A stretch of DNA of 64,000 nt from Olivibacter domesticus (GTDB lineage Bacteria; Bacteroidota; Bacteroidia; Sphingobacteriales; Sphingobacteriaceae): contig NZ_FOAF01000001.1 of assembly GCF_900109575.1 (NCBI RefSeq), forward strand, positions 1,211,662-1,275,661. The letters are read 5' to 3'. This document shows positions 18,501 to 25,708 of the stretch, piece after piece. The position numbers and the translations under genes were made by a program. Numbering within the stretch: position 1 is the first letter of the stretch; every line of letters starts with the position of its first letter. The notes under the pieces are model-generated. The model ran no database searches and was not told the origin of the DNA. It was given only the letters and a program-made list of their open reading frames with translations.

Positions 18501-18761
18501 GCCTTCTATTTTCCTTACCGGTATGCGCAAACTTTTATAGCCAATAGAAGAGATCTGTAAGGTGTCTGTATCAGAAAGCTGGAGTGAAAAGCTGCCATCT
18601 GCGTTTGTTTTAATAAGTTTTTTCTCTTTTAAACTGTAGATGGTAACATCCGGTATTGGTTTGTTTTCCGTATCAGTTACAAGCCCTTTAATTGTTTGCT
18701 GCCCCCAAACAGCACATACCTGCAAAAGAAAAAACAGAAAGATATTGAATTTAACTTTCAT
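15576..18761 (-). CDS. SusC/RagA-family TonB-linked outer-membrane transporter
   Basis: A 1061-aa TonB-dependent transporter. Signal peptide at 1-20 (ends CAVWG). Carboxypeptidase-regulatory-like beta-sandwich at 22-105. Plug domain at about 110-230 with IISRLEGVTNGV and KDAAAASIWGARAANGVIVITTKKG. Then a 22-strand barrel to the C-terminal YPLTKTFSLGVNITL. It imports the ligand delivered by the adjacent SusD using TonB energy. It lies 10 nt after the TlpA-like gene on the same transcript. A vestigial relative of this locus is found at 57.5 kb. Confidence 0.95.
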   Translation of the reverse strand: MKVKFNIFLFFLLQVCAVWGQQTIKGLVTDTENKPIPDVTIYSLKEKKLIKTNADGSFSLQLSDTDTLQISSIGYKSLRIPVRKIEGNLFKLEKLQMELEAVTVSTGYYQISKERSTGSFAYIDSALLNRSVSSDIISRLEGVTNGVNFDRRGSFYADDKPSIQIRGLSTINGNTQPLIVLDNFPYDGDIYSINPNDIASVSILKDAAAASIWGARAANGVIVITTKKGTRDRPASISMNTNVSFSEKPNLFYNPNFLSSSGFIEMEQALFERGFFNAAENSSAQMPLTPAVELMIKARDGELSDELLKESLSQLGLLDVRKDATKHFYREGFMQQYALNIKGGGKQFDYYLSGGYDRDIADIKGNDNDRITLNAQNNFTPIANLTVSTGLYFIKSSTNANGMRLNDIRPGGRHIYPYAQFADTQGNPLAIIDRYRLGFVENAEQEGLLNWDYRPLQELALNNQKRGSDEILINTAVRYDIKPFLNLDLKYQYQRINGDAYNLRSADSYYVRDLVNRFTQADGTSVFPEGAVLNQSYSKQIAHVGRAQLNFNKQLGLQHELTALAGMEMRQVNVTGQSFQLLGYDPEVLTYQNMFDYTRLYPQRPNGTSRLPAPSSSLQDLLDRYVSYYANASYSYRSTYALTGSVRWDASNLFGVKVNQRGVPLWSLGGSWTLNQEPLFQADWISLLKLRLTYGFNGNVDKSSTAYVTAAYLNDNLTGLRRALIQSPGNLQLRWEKVGVWNAGLDYALWNNRVRGSVEFYNKRATDLLGDIPLDPTVGFTGVYRVNYADMQTRGLDLEVNTSNIQGTFSWQSTLLLSLVKDKVINYNAEDITPVDLFTASSIPRPMEGLPLYRVYSYPWLGLDAETGDPLVMLNGNISKDYNAYIQQVGMDDLVYHGPAMPTLFGSLRNTFGWKGFSLSATLTWKAGYYFRRNSISYDALFNQSIGHLDFYGRWQRPGDELVTDVPSLPETADVNRDLVYTRSEVLIEKGDHIRLQDLNLSYTLANPKKLGLPISGLSFYCYARNLGILWRANKNRLDPDFQTAPYPLTKTFSLGVNITL

Positions 18762-18771
18762 GGTTGTTGGT

Positions 18772-20280
18772 TTAGATTGATTTTATGTTTTTAATTACGA
18801 GAACGGTCATGCTACGCATTTCTTCTTCCAGATAGAGCCCCAACGTTTGCAGTTCCATTTTTACAGCGGTTAGATCTTTAAGTCGTGATTTTAGTTTGAT
18901 ATCTATCGATACATCATCTGGAATACCACTAATGATAGGTAAGGGCTGTTGCCAATTTGCAGAATTGATGCTTTCTATCAATGTGCTAAGCGGCTTATTA
19001 ACTAAATTATAATGGCCGTTATTATAAGTCAATGAAGGTTTACCACCTTTTGAAATCAAAGAGGAGATGTCTTTTTTTATCTTCAGTATGAAGCATTTTA
19101 CCATCCGTTCCTCTACCCTAGCTTCTATTCCCATGAGTAGGCCAAGCATATTATTTAAGTCGCCACGCATTAAATACTGCATTTTACTTCGTTCCATGCC
19201 CTTTTCGAACTCCAACGTGTAGCAGTAGGTATTGCTCTTCAACGAAGCAAGCGCCAGGCTGTCTTCTGTATAGTTGCCTGTAAGCTCCATCTTGTATGGC
19301 TGAACTTTGGACTTAGTAAGTTCGTCGGTTTCAATGAACACCCTATTTTTCCTACCATAAAAAGGTATCTCTTCTGCATAAGCCTCGACAAACAAATAGG
19401 TGACCGGCACGTTGTATACGGCGAGTTTATTACTATCTACGAGCATACCACTCTTATGCAAAGACGAGCGATAGGTTAACTTCGATTGATAAATACCTTT
19501 GTCCTCTACCTTGTTCTCTGTAACCGCAATCCCATCTTTTTTTTGCAGCAGCCTCACTTCCCCTTCCGTCAAGATCGTATTGATATTTTCGGCTGTTGCG
19601 CTGCTGGCCCTAGTAATATTCATTACTCTGCCTTCTTTTATCCATATTTGGTGCGGAATAGTTCGATGTGGAAACCATTTATCTAGCACTGTACCTTTAA
19701 TTATAGAAGGCAGTTGAATGGACTTCTGACTGAGAAAAGGCAGTACTTTACTTTCGTTTTCCAGGCTAGAGGGCAAGACCATCAGCTTGTTCGGAAACAT
19801 ATGCTGTAAGCTATCCAACTTCGGCATAGAGGCTACACAGGGCCCGCACCATGTAGCCCAAAAATCAAGGATAATGAGTTTGTTTCTATAATCATTGAGG
19901 CTTACGGTAGTGCTTCCCTCCTGCCCCGATTTTATCATTTGTAATGGTAGGTTCCATAACGCAGACGGAATGCTATCCCCTATTTGCAATGGTTTAATAG
20001 AATCTGTAGATAAAGCCACGCCTGCGGCAGCAGGGTTGCCTAGACCCCGCTGCCCGGCGTGAGCCAAACAAACACAGAACAAGATTTTTATAGTAGCAAG
20101 AGACAAGACATAAGACGCAAGACTTTTACCCCTCGTCATCTCGCCCTTGTGGAGAGATCTTTGAACGGGAACTATCGAACGCAAAGCCTCACTCCTGCTT
20201 AATTCTTCACTTTTACTATTCGATTCTAATTTTAAAAATTGGACAAAAAGCTCCCTGATGTAGCTTGTAAAAAGCTTCAT
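18772..20280 (-). CDS. TlpA-like thioredoxin protein with DUF3738-like tail
   Basis: A 502-aa exported protein. The thioredoxin-fold domain spans about 96-235 with W-A-T-W-C145-G-P-C148. The C-terminal part (400-500), ending SRLKDLTAVKMELQTLGLYL, resembles the DUF3738/TIGR03435 module. The hydrophobic export signal lies unusually deep (residues 57-76, ending LAHAG). Residues 10-50 come from a repeat-like insert containing a CGTCATCTC...GAGAGATCT unit. Met48 (20139) would give a normal signal peptide. The 20280 start is kept because its AATCTAAACC leader matches that before susC. It is first in the TlpA-SusC-SusD operon and probably reduces or isomerises periplasmic thiols. Confidence 0.85.
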   Translation of the reverse strand: MKLFTSYIRELFVQFLKLESNSKSEELSRSEALRSIVPVQRSLHKGEMTRGKSLASYVLSLATIKILFCVCLAHAGQRGLGNPAAAGVALSTDSIKPLQIGDSIPSALWNLPLQMIKSGQEGSTTVSLNDYRNKLIILDFWATWCGPCVASMPKLDSLQHMFPNKLMVLPSSLENESKVLPFLSQKSIQLPSIIKGTVLDKWFPHRTIPHQIWIKEGRVMNITRASSATAENINTILTEGEVRLLQKKDGIAVTENKVEDKGIYQSKLTYRSSLHKSGMLVDSNKLAVYNVPVTYLFVEAYAEEIPFYGRKNRVFIETDELTKSKVQPYKMELTGNYTEDSLALASLKSNTYCYTLEFEKGMERSKMQYLMRGDLNNMLGLLMGIEARVEERMVKCFILKIKKDISSLISKGGKPSLTYNNGHYNLVNKPLSTLIESINSANWQQPLPIISGIPDDVSIDIKLKSRLKDLTAVKMELQTLGLYLEEEMRSMTVLVIKNIKSI

Positions 20281-20377
20281 TTCTGTAATGGTTTAGATTG
20301 TTCATGATTTTTGTTAAGTTGAAAAATCTTACAGACAGGGCGCCACTGCCGAAGAAAAAGAAGGCAATAACAACAAC

Positions 20378-20437
20378 TTATTCCGGCGCGGAAATAAGGT
20401 TTTTTAGTTGGTTTTTCTTTGTAAAGTTTAGATTCAT
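20378..20437 (-). CDS. Possible 19-aa leader peptide ORF
   Basis: A short minus-strand frame, MNLNFTKKNQLKNLISAPE, lies between the hairpin leader (20487-20655) and the TlpA gene. Its Lys/Asn-rich composition is plausible for a translated leader. Nothing else supports it, and the longer overlapping frame 20277-20471 is not convincing either. Confidence 0.2.
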   Translation of the reverse strand: MNLNFTKKNQLKNLISAPE

Positions 20438-20486
20438 TTGCTCGTATGGTTAGTACGAGTCTCGCTGGCAAGGGACCTATTGATAC

Positions 20487-20655
20487 ATGTGGGCCTGCAT
20501 GCCGTGGTTGCGAAAAAGTTCTGAAGCCTTACGTAACACGAACTAACAGCAGGCCCACATCTACCATATGCATACAAATATACACATATCAGTGAAGATG
20601 TGGGTGTTTTAACTGCTGCCTTGCGTTACGGCTTCAGAAATGCAACCGCAAGACT
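20487..20655 (-). promoter_or_regulatory. Leader with competing inverted repeats upstream of the TlpA-SusCD operon
   Basis: Three complementary segments lie in the 5' region of the operon. ATGTGGGCCTGC (20487-20498) pairs perfectly with GCAGGCCCACAT (20549-20560). Part of the latter, CCCACATCT (20554-20562), can instead pair with AGATGTGGG (20596-20604), extended by TTCTGAAGCC (20519-20528) with GGCTTCAGAA (20630-20639). The two folds exclude each other, as in attenuators and riboswitch-type leaders. No ligand-binding core that I know is recognisable. The rest of 20281-20779 has no clear gene. Confidence 0.5.
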
Positions 20656-20779
20656 CTTAATTTAAACACCAAAGAAGATATATATTCTTCTATTAACAAG
20701 ACAAATATAACCAACACAACATTATAATGCAAATAAAAAATAACATCTGATATGTTAAGTTTTTACGCATTTAGCTGTA

Positions 20780-21328
20780 ATGAAACAAAAAGGAAAAATT
20801 ACAGCTTTTGCACAGCACATTATTGACACGTTTAGAATTTTATATTACGAAGAAGGAATAACAGGTAGAGCCTTTTCAAATATTATTACTGATAAAGCAA
20901 ATCCAACCAGAGTCGGCAATATAGAGAGCGAATACACTATTGATAAATATTCTCCTGAACTAATCATCAAAGGTTTAAATTACTTCGGGAAAACAATGCA
21001 AGACATATTACCAGATAATCTGTTAGATGATGACACCTTAATTGAAAAGACAAAAGTGCCCATCCTCAAAGGAATGAGTATCAAGGCAGCTTTAAATTCC
21101 CTTATTGAGGAAGGTTACTTTAATGAGCCAAAATTGCGATCGGAAATAACAGCTTGTTACAATTCTTTTCTACCCAAAGAGAACCACAAAAGAAACTCCG
21201 ATATTTCTGCCTCATTGGAAGACCTATACAATGAAGGGAAATTACTTAAAATTCAGGGTGACAAAGGTCAGAATAAAGAAGATAAACTCATCCGTTTCGT
21301 CCGAAACACTGATTTTAAAGAAGGCTAA
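20780..21328 (+). CDS. Hypothetical protein, XRE-like N-terminal region
   Basis: A 182-aa soluble protein. Residues 10-75 (IIDTFRILYYEEG, AFSNIITDKANPTRVGNIE, YFGKTMQDILP) follow the spacing of an XRE-type helix-turn-helix, as does the protein encoded next (21376). The C-terminal half, with YNEGKLLKIQGDKGQNK, has a winged-helix-like end. It lies at the left edge of the defence island, 47 nt before the next gene. A regulator is plausible, but the HTH match is weak and no family is recognised. Confidence 0.5.
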   Translation: MKQKGKITAFAQHIIDTFRILYYEEGITGRAFSNIITDKANPTRVGNIESEYTIDKYSPELIIKGLNYFGKTMQDILPDNLLDDDTLIEKTKVPILKGMSIKAALNSLIEEGYFNEPKLRSEITACYNSFLPKENHKRNSDISASLEDLYNEGKLLKIQGDKGQNKEDKLIRFVRNTDFKEG

Positions 21329-21375
21329 GTCATACAGATTTTATTTCCTAATTTTGGGTTTGCTTGGTTTATAGA

Positions 21376-22023
21376 ATGAAAATACAGATACCCACCCTAT
21401 CTTATGAACTGAATACCATGGCGCGCAAGCATCGTGATACCAAAGGTTATAGTCAAGAAGAATTTGCCTTTCTAATTGGTAGATCGTTGGAAGAAGTCCA
21501 AGCAAATGAAGATTTGACCAGCAATTCGTCTTACGACATCAATCATACTAATTTTTATGCTCGCGTTTTGGGTAAAAAGCCTAAGGATATGTTTTTCAGC
21601 AAAAGCTTTGATGAACCGATCATCAATATAACAGCTACGAAGTCTATCTCCAAGAAATCTGGCGTGAACTATAAGGGTACCGGTACATTTAATGGAAAAC
21701 AGATAGATATCGAATCATATTCTATATTGATAGCCCCTTCTTATGATGTAACAGATGAGGAACAGGAAATGGTATCGTCATTGCTAGATAGCTGGTTGCG
21801 AAATGGCTATTTCGTAAACGGGGTAACTGGCTACGCATTATATCAAGACTTGCTAGCAAAGCGGGCCTCCGGGAAAATAGAATTACCAGATTCCTTTCGC
21901 CCTATTTTGGTCGCCAACGCGGTTATCACCATGTGCAGCCGCCGAAAGAAACCGAAACTAATTCCTCAGAGGGATCTTCCAAAAACACCGGAGAAGTGGT
22001 TGTTGTATAAGGAGGATTGGTAG
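21376..22023 (+). CDS. XRE-like helix-turn-helix protein
   Basis: A 215-aa protein. After a short N-terminus, residues 15-65 (MARKHRDTKGYSQEEFAFLI, then GRSLEEVQANED and FYARVLGKKPKDMFF) match an XRE-type HTH. The C-terminal 120 residues (VTDEEQEMVSSLLDSWLRNG, YFVNGVTGYALYQDLL, KPKLIPQRDLPKTPEKW) are of unknown type. The ATG at 21376 was chosen over an upstream TTG. Next to the retron genes it may act as a local regulator; that link is positional only. The following 22024-22401 holds no convincing gene. Confidence 0.6.
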   Translation: MKIQIPTLSYELNTMARKHRDTKGYSQEEFAFLIGRSLEEVQANEDLTSNSSYDINHTNFYARVLGKKPKDMFFSKSFDEPIINITATKSISKKSGVNYKGTGTFNGKQIDIESYSILIAPSYDVTDEEQEMVSSLLDSWLRNGYFVNGVTGYALYQDLLAKRASGKIELPDSFRPILVANAVITMCSRRKKPKLIPQRDLPKTPEKWLLYKEDW

Positions 22024-22192
22024 CTTTCCATGGGAATAGAAGATTATGAAACTTTTGGCCTGTACCTTTTTACATGATGCTTAATCGCCGTTTCCGACTT
22101 GCACGAGCAATATATGAACAATTTTTGGAATCGTGAAATTTAGCTCCGTTGGGTTTTTATTACGTTTTTATCATATAAAAAATAGTTGCTTA

Positions 22193-22318
22193 TCATGGAT
22201 CTTGTTGCGAATGAACATTACTGCTTGTATTCTCCTGTTGAGAAGTCCACTTTCTAGAGAAGCCTAAATGCCCATTATGAGCAAGTTTCAAATCCTTAAT
22301 CTCTTCTAAATTCATCAT
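22193..22318 (-). CDS. Doubtful 41-aa ORF in the pre-retron gap
   Basis: A minus-strand frame beginning MMNLEEIKDLKLAHNGHLGF and rich in Ser/Gln at its end. Amino-acid composition is ordinary, but there is no family match that I know. It may be a remnant of a gene displaced by the retron. Listed because the 22024-22401 gap otherwise contains nothing recognisable. Confidence 0.2.
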   Translation of the reverse strand: MMNLEEIKDLKLAHNGHLGFSRKWTSQQENTSSNVHSQQDP

Positions 22319-22401
22319 CTATGTTTATACTAGTGAAAACAGGTTTCATTGATTGAATGAAAATATTATATTTAACCAATTTTCGATTTCAAATTAGCCA
22401 A

Positions 22402-23250
22402 ATGGAAATTGTTACTTCAATAACTAAACTGACTAAAATTTTCAAGGATAAGAGATGGTTCGACAAGGACTTTGAAGAGTTTGCCTTCAACAATTTCTGC
22501 GAGTTACTCCAAGTCCTGAGCCCGGAAGAAAGACTACTGGTTCTAGAACTTACGGAACGTTATCTTTGGATTCCGGCCGGAGAATATGTCGAAAACATAG
22601 CCAACGCTTTTAACCAGATGCCTCCAGAAGCACTAACAGGCATAAGCAAAATATACCTATTTCCGATATCCAAGCCATCAGATGCCGAAAAAATTAAAAG
22701 TGCTGTCAGTTTGCTTTACGACTTTAAGTCCATGAGTTTCAAACTTTCTCGTTACTTAGGAAAACAGTTCAAGGTAGTTAATAGCTTTGAGGAACTTCAG
22801 CCACCCTTTGAATTGAAGGAAAATGAATTGCTCTTTCTGGTAGATGATTATATTGGCGGCGGAAGAACAGTAAACGCCTGCATGGAAGAAATATTTAAGA
22901 ATGAGAAAATCAGTGTTGCGCAGACAGCCATCGCTGCAATCGGATGTCAGCTGGAAACTTATCATAAGCTAATGGATGCCGGGAATAAAGTATATTGCGC
23001 GAATATCCTTCTAAAAGGAATAACTGGGTATGATCAACCTGACCTCGCAGCAAAAAAGATAGCGATAATGAAAGTAATAGAAGACTCAATTCCCGGCTCT
23101 AAGAAGTTTAGTTTAGGATGGGAGGAATCAGAGGGGATCATTACCCTAAAGCGCACGCCAAACAATACCTTTCCGGTATTCTGGAAAAATATTAAGCGCC
23201 ATGGCAAGACTTTACGGGCACCATTTTTAAGAATAGAGAACTTCAGCTAA
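22402..23250 (+). CDS. Retron-associated phosphoribosyltransferase-like effector
   Basis: A 282-aa protein with a type I phosphoribosyltransferase fold. The PRPP-binding motif is visible as LLFLVDDYIGGGRTV (residues 143-157), the equivalent of the VDDxxxTGxT loop. An N-terminal helical region (1-75) precedes it. With the next gene (winged-helix-like) and the reverse transcriptase downstream, this is the gene set described for type III retrons (PRTase plus wHTH plus RT). In those, the PRTase is the presumed toxic effector held in check by the RT-msDNA complex. The ATG at 22402 was preferred to 22357. It shares one nucleotide with the next gene. Confidence 0.75.
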   Translation: MEIVTSITKLTKIFKDKRWFDKDFEEFAFNNFCELLQVLSPEERLLVLELTERYLWIPAGEYVENIANAFNQMPPEALTGISKIYLFPISKPSDAEKIKSAVSLLYDFKSMSFKLSRYLGKQFKVVNSFEELQPPFELKENELLFLVDDYIGGGRTVNACMEEIFKNEKISVAQTAIAAIGCQLETYHKLMDAGNKVYCANILLKGITGYDQPDLAAKKIAIMKVIEDSIPGSKKFSLGWEESEGIITLKRTPNNTFPVFWKNIKRHGKTLRAPFLRIENFS

Positions 23251-23570
23251 TGACAACAAAAAATAAAGTGTTACTCCTGCGTATCATCCATGAGGGTGGA
23301 GACATCAAATTGCTTCGGCATCACAACATATCGTTCCGCGAAATCGGAGAGATGGTAGAAACTAGCATTGACGAAGGACTTTTGACGAATTCAGACGACA
23401 TCATAACCCTCACCGACCAAGGTAAAGGATTCCTGGACAGCAATATAGGCATAATCAAGGAGCGGGATAAGTCCAAATGGATTGAGTTGGACATGAAAAA
23501 TAAAATTAGGAAATTAGACAAGGATGAAGTATTTTTACCTGCACAGAATGCTTTGTCATTCTTAAAATAA
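23250..23570 (+). CDS. Retron-associated small winged-helix-like protein
   Basis: A 106-aa protein whose first 75 residues read as a winged helix: VLLLRIIHEGGDIKLL, SFREIGEMVETSIDEGLLT, then the wing ITLTDQGKGFL. A charged helix follows, and it ends DEVFLPAQNALSFLK. The start overlaps the stop of the PRTase gene (TAATGA-type junction), so the two are translationally coupled. Small DNA-binding-like partners of this type accompany PRTase retrons. Its role in recognising msDNA is inference. Confidence 0.7.
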   Translation: MTTKNKVLLLRIIHEGGDIKLLRHHNISFREIGEMVETSIDEGLLTNSDDIITLTDQGKGFLDSNIGIIKERDKSKWIELDMKNKIRKLDKDEVFLPAQNALSFLK

Positions 23571-23572
23571 TT

Positions 23573-23744
23573 CCCCCGGTTTTCCGGGGCGGGTGGATGT
23601 TGTCATCCCCCTTGTAAGTGAACAGGCTTTCAAGCTTGTGGATTAAACATAAACCAAAAGTCTCCTCCCCAAAGGGGCCCCTCCGACATTTTGCTTCATG
23701 TTTAATCCATTGTTTAAAGGAGCCTAAAACAAGTTTTAGGCTCC
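23573..23744 (+). ncRNA. Candidate retron msr-msd RNA
   Basis: The 188-nt gap between the winged-helix gene and the RT start is densely structured. Hairpins are CCCCGG/CCGGGG (23574-23589), GGATG/CATCC (23595-23608) and CCCC/GGGG (23667-23677). Complementary 12-mers TGGATTAAACAT (23639-23650) and ATGTTTAATCCA (23698-23709) enclose one hairpin. A near-perfect hairpin GGAGCCTAAAAC/GTTTTAGGCTCC (23719-23744) follows. Retron ncRNAs usually sit just upstream of the RT. I cannot assign the a1/a2 ends or the branching G with certainty; the 12-mer pair alone would give an unusually short RNA. Confidence 0.6.
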
Positions 23745-23758
23745 ATAAAAAAGATCAA

Positions 23759-24790
23759 ATGAACTTCGCTCAATACGAAAAGAAATTCAGGTTAAAGGCG
23801 TTGAAATCAGGGTTTTCTGAAGACAATATTGTAGCCTGTCTAAACTATGCGAAACCAATTTTAGAAAAAGGTTTGCCGGTAATCTACAACACCGCAAATC
23901 TAGCTGCTCTGGTCGGATACAGGACGACTTATTTAAAGCGTGCAGCTAAATTCACCAAATTCTACTACCGCTCTTTTACAATTAAAAAAAGTAACGGAAA
24001 GCTCCGAACTCTGATGGAGCCGCTACCCAGCCTTAAAGAAATCCAAACCTGGATACTGGAGAACATGTTGTCAGAAATCCCTGTCAGCAAATTTGCAAAA
24101 GCTTATGTAAAACACCGGTCACTGAAAGAAAACGTAAAACACCACAACAACAAGGAGGGAGTACTGACTTGCGACATCGCCACATTTTATGATTCAGTGC
24201 GATTTAAGGATATTGAAAAAATTTTTAACGAATTGGGATATTCCGAAGTGATGTCCAACTTACTTGCCAAGTTGACTACCTTCAATGGATCCCTTCCCCA
24301 AGGCGCACCAACCAGTCCATACCTATCGAACCTAGTTTTGAGGGAATTTGACCAAAAGATATCTGACTACTGCATTAACAATAATATCCGATATACCCGC
24401 TATGCAGATGACCTTACATTTTCTGGCGAAGTCAAATCACTGAAACTAAAGAATCTAGTCGAAGCAGAATTGAATAAGCTTGGCCTTGAGCTAAACCCAG
24501 ATAAGACCAAACTCAGAAAATTCAGTCAACGGCAAATGGTAACTGGCATCGTAGTTAACGAAAAGACACAAATCCCAAAATTTGAAAGGAATTTTATCAG
24601 AAACGAAGTACATTTTCTGACCAGATTCGGATTGAAAGACCACCTACGCAAAACAAAAAACAAACGTGAGAATTATCTTTTGCACTTGCTAGGCAAAATA
24701 AATTTTGCGCTGCACATCAATCCAGCGGATAAAAAAATGGAATCTTATAGATCACAGGTCCAGAAAATCATTCAAACGGATGCCGGCTAA
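23759..24790 (+). CDS. Retron reverse transcriptase
   Basis: A 343-aa reverse transcriptase with retron hallmarks: an NAxxH-like N125-V-K-H-H in the fingers, QGAPTSPYLSNLVL, catalytic YADD at 215-218, and the retron VTG motif at 261-263 (QMVTGIVVNE) leading into the msr-binding C-terminal part. It reverse-transcribes part of a structured RNA into msDNA and, with PRTase and winged-helix partners, would form an anti-phage system. The start at 23759 was chosen because the longer frame from 23618 translates through the structured RNA region. The 3' end abuts a broken AraC gene, suggesting that the retron inserted there. Confidence 0.9.
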   Translation: MNFAQYEKKFRLKALKSGFSEDNIVACLNYAKPILEKGLPVIYNTANLAALVGYRTTYLKRAAKFTKFYYRSFTIKKSNGKLRTLMEPLPSLKEIQTWILENMLSEIPVSKFAKAYVKHRSLKENVKHHNNKEGVLTCDIATFYDSVRFKDIEKIFNELGYSEVMSNLLAKLTTFNGSLPQGAPTSPYLSNLVLREFDQKISDYCINNNIRYTRYADDLTFSGEVKSLKLKNLVEAELNKLGLELNPDKTKLRKFSQRQMVTGIVVNEKTQIPKFERNFIRNEVHFLTRFGLKDHLRKTKNKRENYLLHLLGKINFALHINPADKKMESYRSQVQKIIQTDAG

Positions 24791-25120
24791 AAACTCCTAA
24801 CTGATATGCAATTTCAGATACAGATAAATTGGTGGGTGCCAAATATTCTTTTGCTTTTTCAATCAATTTACTATGAACGTATTGTTGGGCATTCTGACCT
24901 ATAATGGAGCGTAATAAATCGCTTAAGTAATGTGCCGAAACATTCAACTGTCTCGCTATAAAATCAACAGTTGGAAGTCCATTTTGCAGAGGTTTCTCTA
25001 AGTCAAAATACTCGTTTAAAATGTGTTCAATTTGGGAAATTAAATTGTGGTGTACAGATTTTCCTGTAATGAATTGCCTTTCGTAAAAGCGATCACTGTA
25101 ATTAAGCAAGGGATTTTTTA
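24768..25120 (-). pseudogene. AraC-family regulator remnant
   Basis: The minus strand encodes the second half of an AraC protein: LLNYSDRFYERQF, IEHILNEYFDLEKP, LNVSAHYLSDLLRSIIGQNA and SEIAYQLG. It then breaks off at VFSRHPFE, where the conserved second HTH (FN.LFK..TG.SP) should continue. Upstream the frame is closed by a stop just before LKNPLLNYS, so the N-terminal half is missing too. There is no ATG, only TTG. The break coincides with the end of the retron RT gene. This is best read as a gene cut by insertion of the retron region. Confidence 0.75.
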
Positions 25121-25150
25121 GTCATACAATTTGCACAAGATATTATATCA

Positions 25151-25543
25151 CTATTGTTTTGTTTTTAATGGCTGTTTTTTTCTTTCATATTCTTTCGGTG
25201 TTGGCGTTGTACTAAAGGCTACCGGAATAGAAAATTTCAAGCGATTTTGATTTTTATTGAAATTCTCGTCTGACAGTCCACCACCAACACTTAGAAGTCC
25301 AGCAACCTTCAGCTCACCTTTTCCTCCACTTCCTTGTTTTTCCTCAACTCCAACAAGAATGTCAAAATTTAATTCTTGAACATATCTCCAACCGTCACTT
25401 CTCAGTAACCTTTCACCGGTCTTCCCGATTTCAGTTTTCTCAGGATTTACAATTACACCTTTGTCTTGAAGTTCTTGTTGGCTTTCAAGTATAGCTTCAC
25501 TTATTGAGGAAATGGTATTTTTTATAAATTCTTTTAAGTCCAT
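25151..25543 (-). CDS. Trypco2-like protein
   Basis: A 130-aa protein. The N-terminal amphipathic helix (MDLKEFIKNTISSISEAILE) is followed by beta-rich NFDILVGVEEKQGSGGKGEL, GLLSVGGG and NRLKFSIPVAF. This follows the pattern of trypsin-co-occurring domain 2 proteins, found in defence or polymorphic-effector contexts, and of related Bacteroidota proteins. It lies between the retron and the Pycsar operon but is not tightly linked to either. Family assignment is moderate; function unknown. Confidence 0.5.
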   Translation of the reverse strand: MDLKEFIKNTISSISEAILESQQELQDKGVIVNPEKTEIGKTGERLLRSDGWRYVQELNFDILVGVEEKQGSGGKGELKVAGLLSVGGGLSDENFNKNQNRLKFSIPVAFSTTPTPKEYERKKQPLKTKQ

Positions 25544-25708
25544 AAGATTTTGATTAATCTAGCTAAACGTTTTAACCCACCTCAATAATTGCACCACTCT
25601 CCTCGTAACATTAGGCGGACTGAGAAATTCGAGCTTCTTTTTATCACAACAAATTTAGCACAAAAAAAGAATAGATTTGTTGGGGAATTTCATCCCTTCT
25701 AAGAGATA

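Noticed and set aside
20277-20471. 64-aa minus-strand frame upstream of the TlpA-like gene
   Set aside because: It runs through the leader with Cys/Trp-rich chance composition and overlaps the TlpA start.
20505-20655. Invertible promoter flanked by inverted repeats
   Set aside because: The arms are imperfect and separated by only about 35 bp, too short for the invertible promoters known before SusC/D operons; no recombinase is adjacent.
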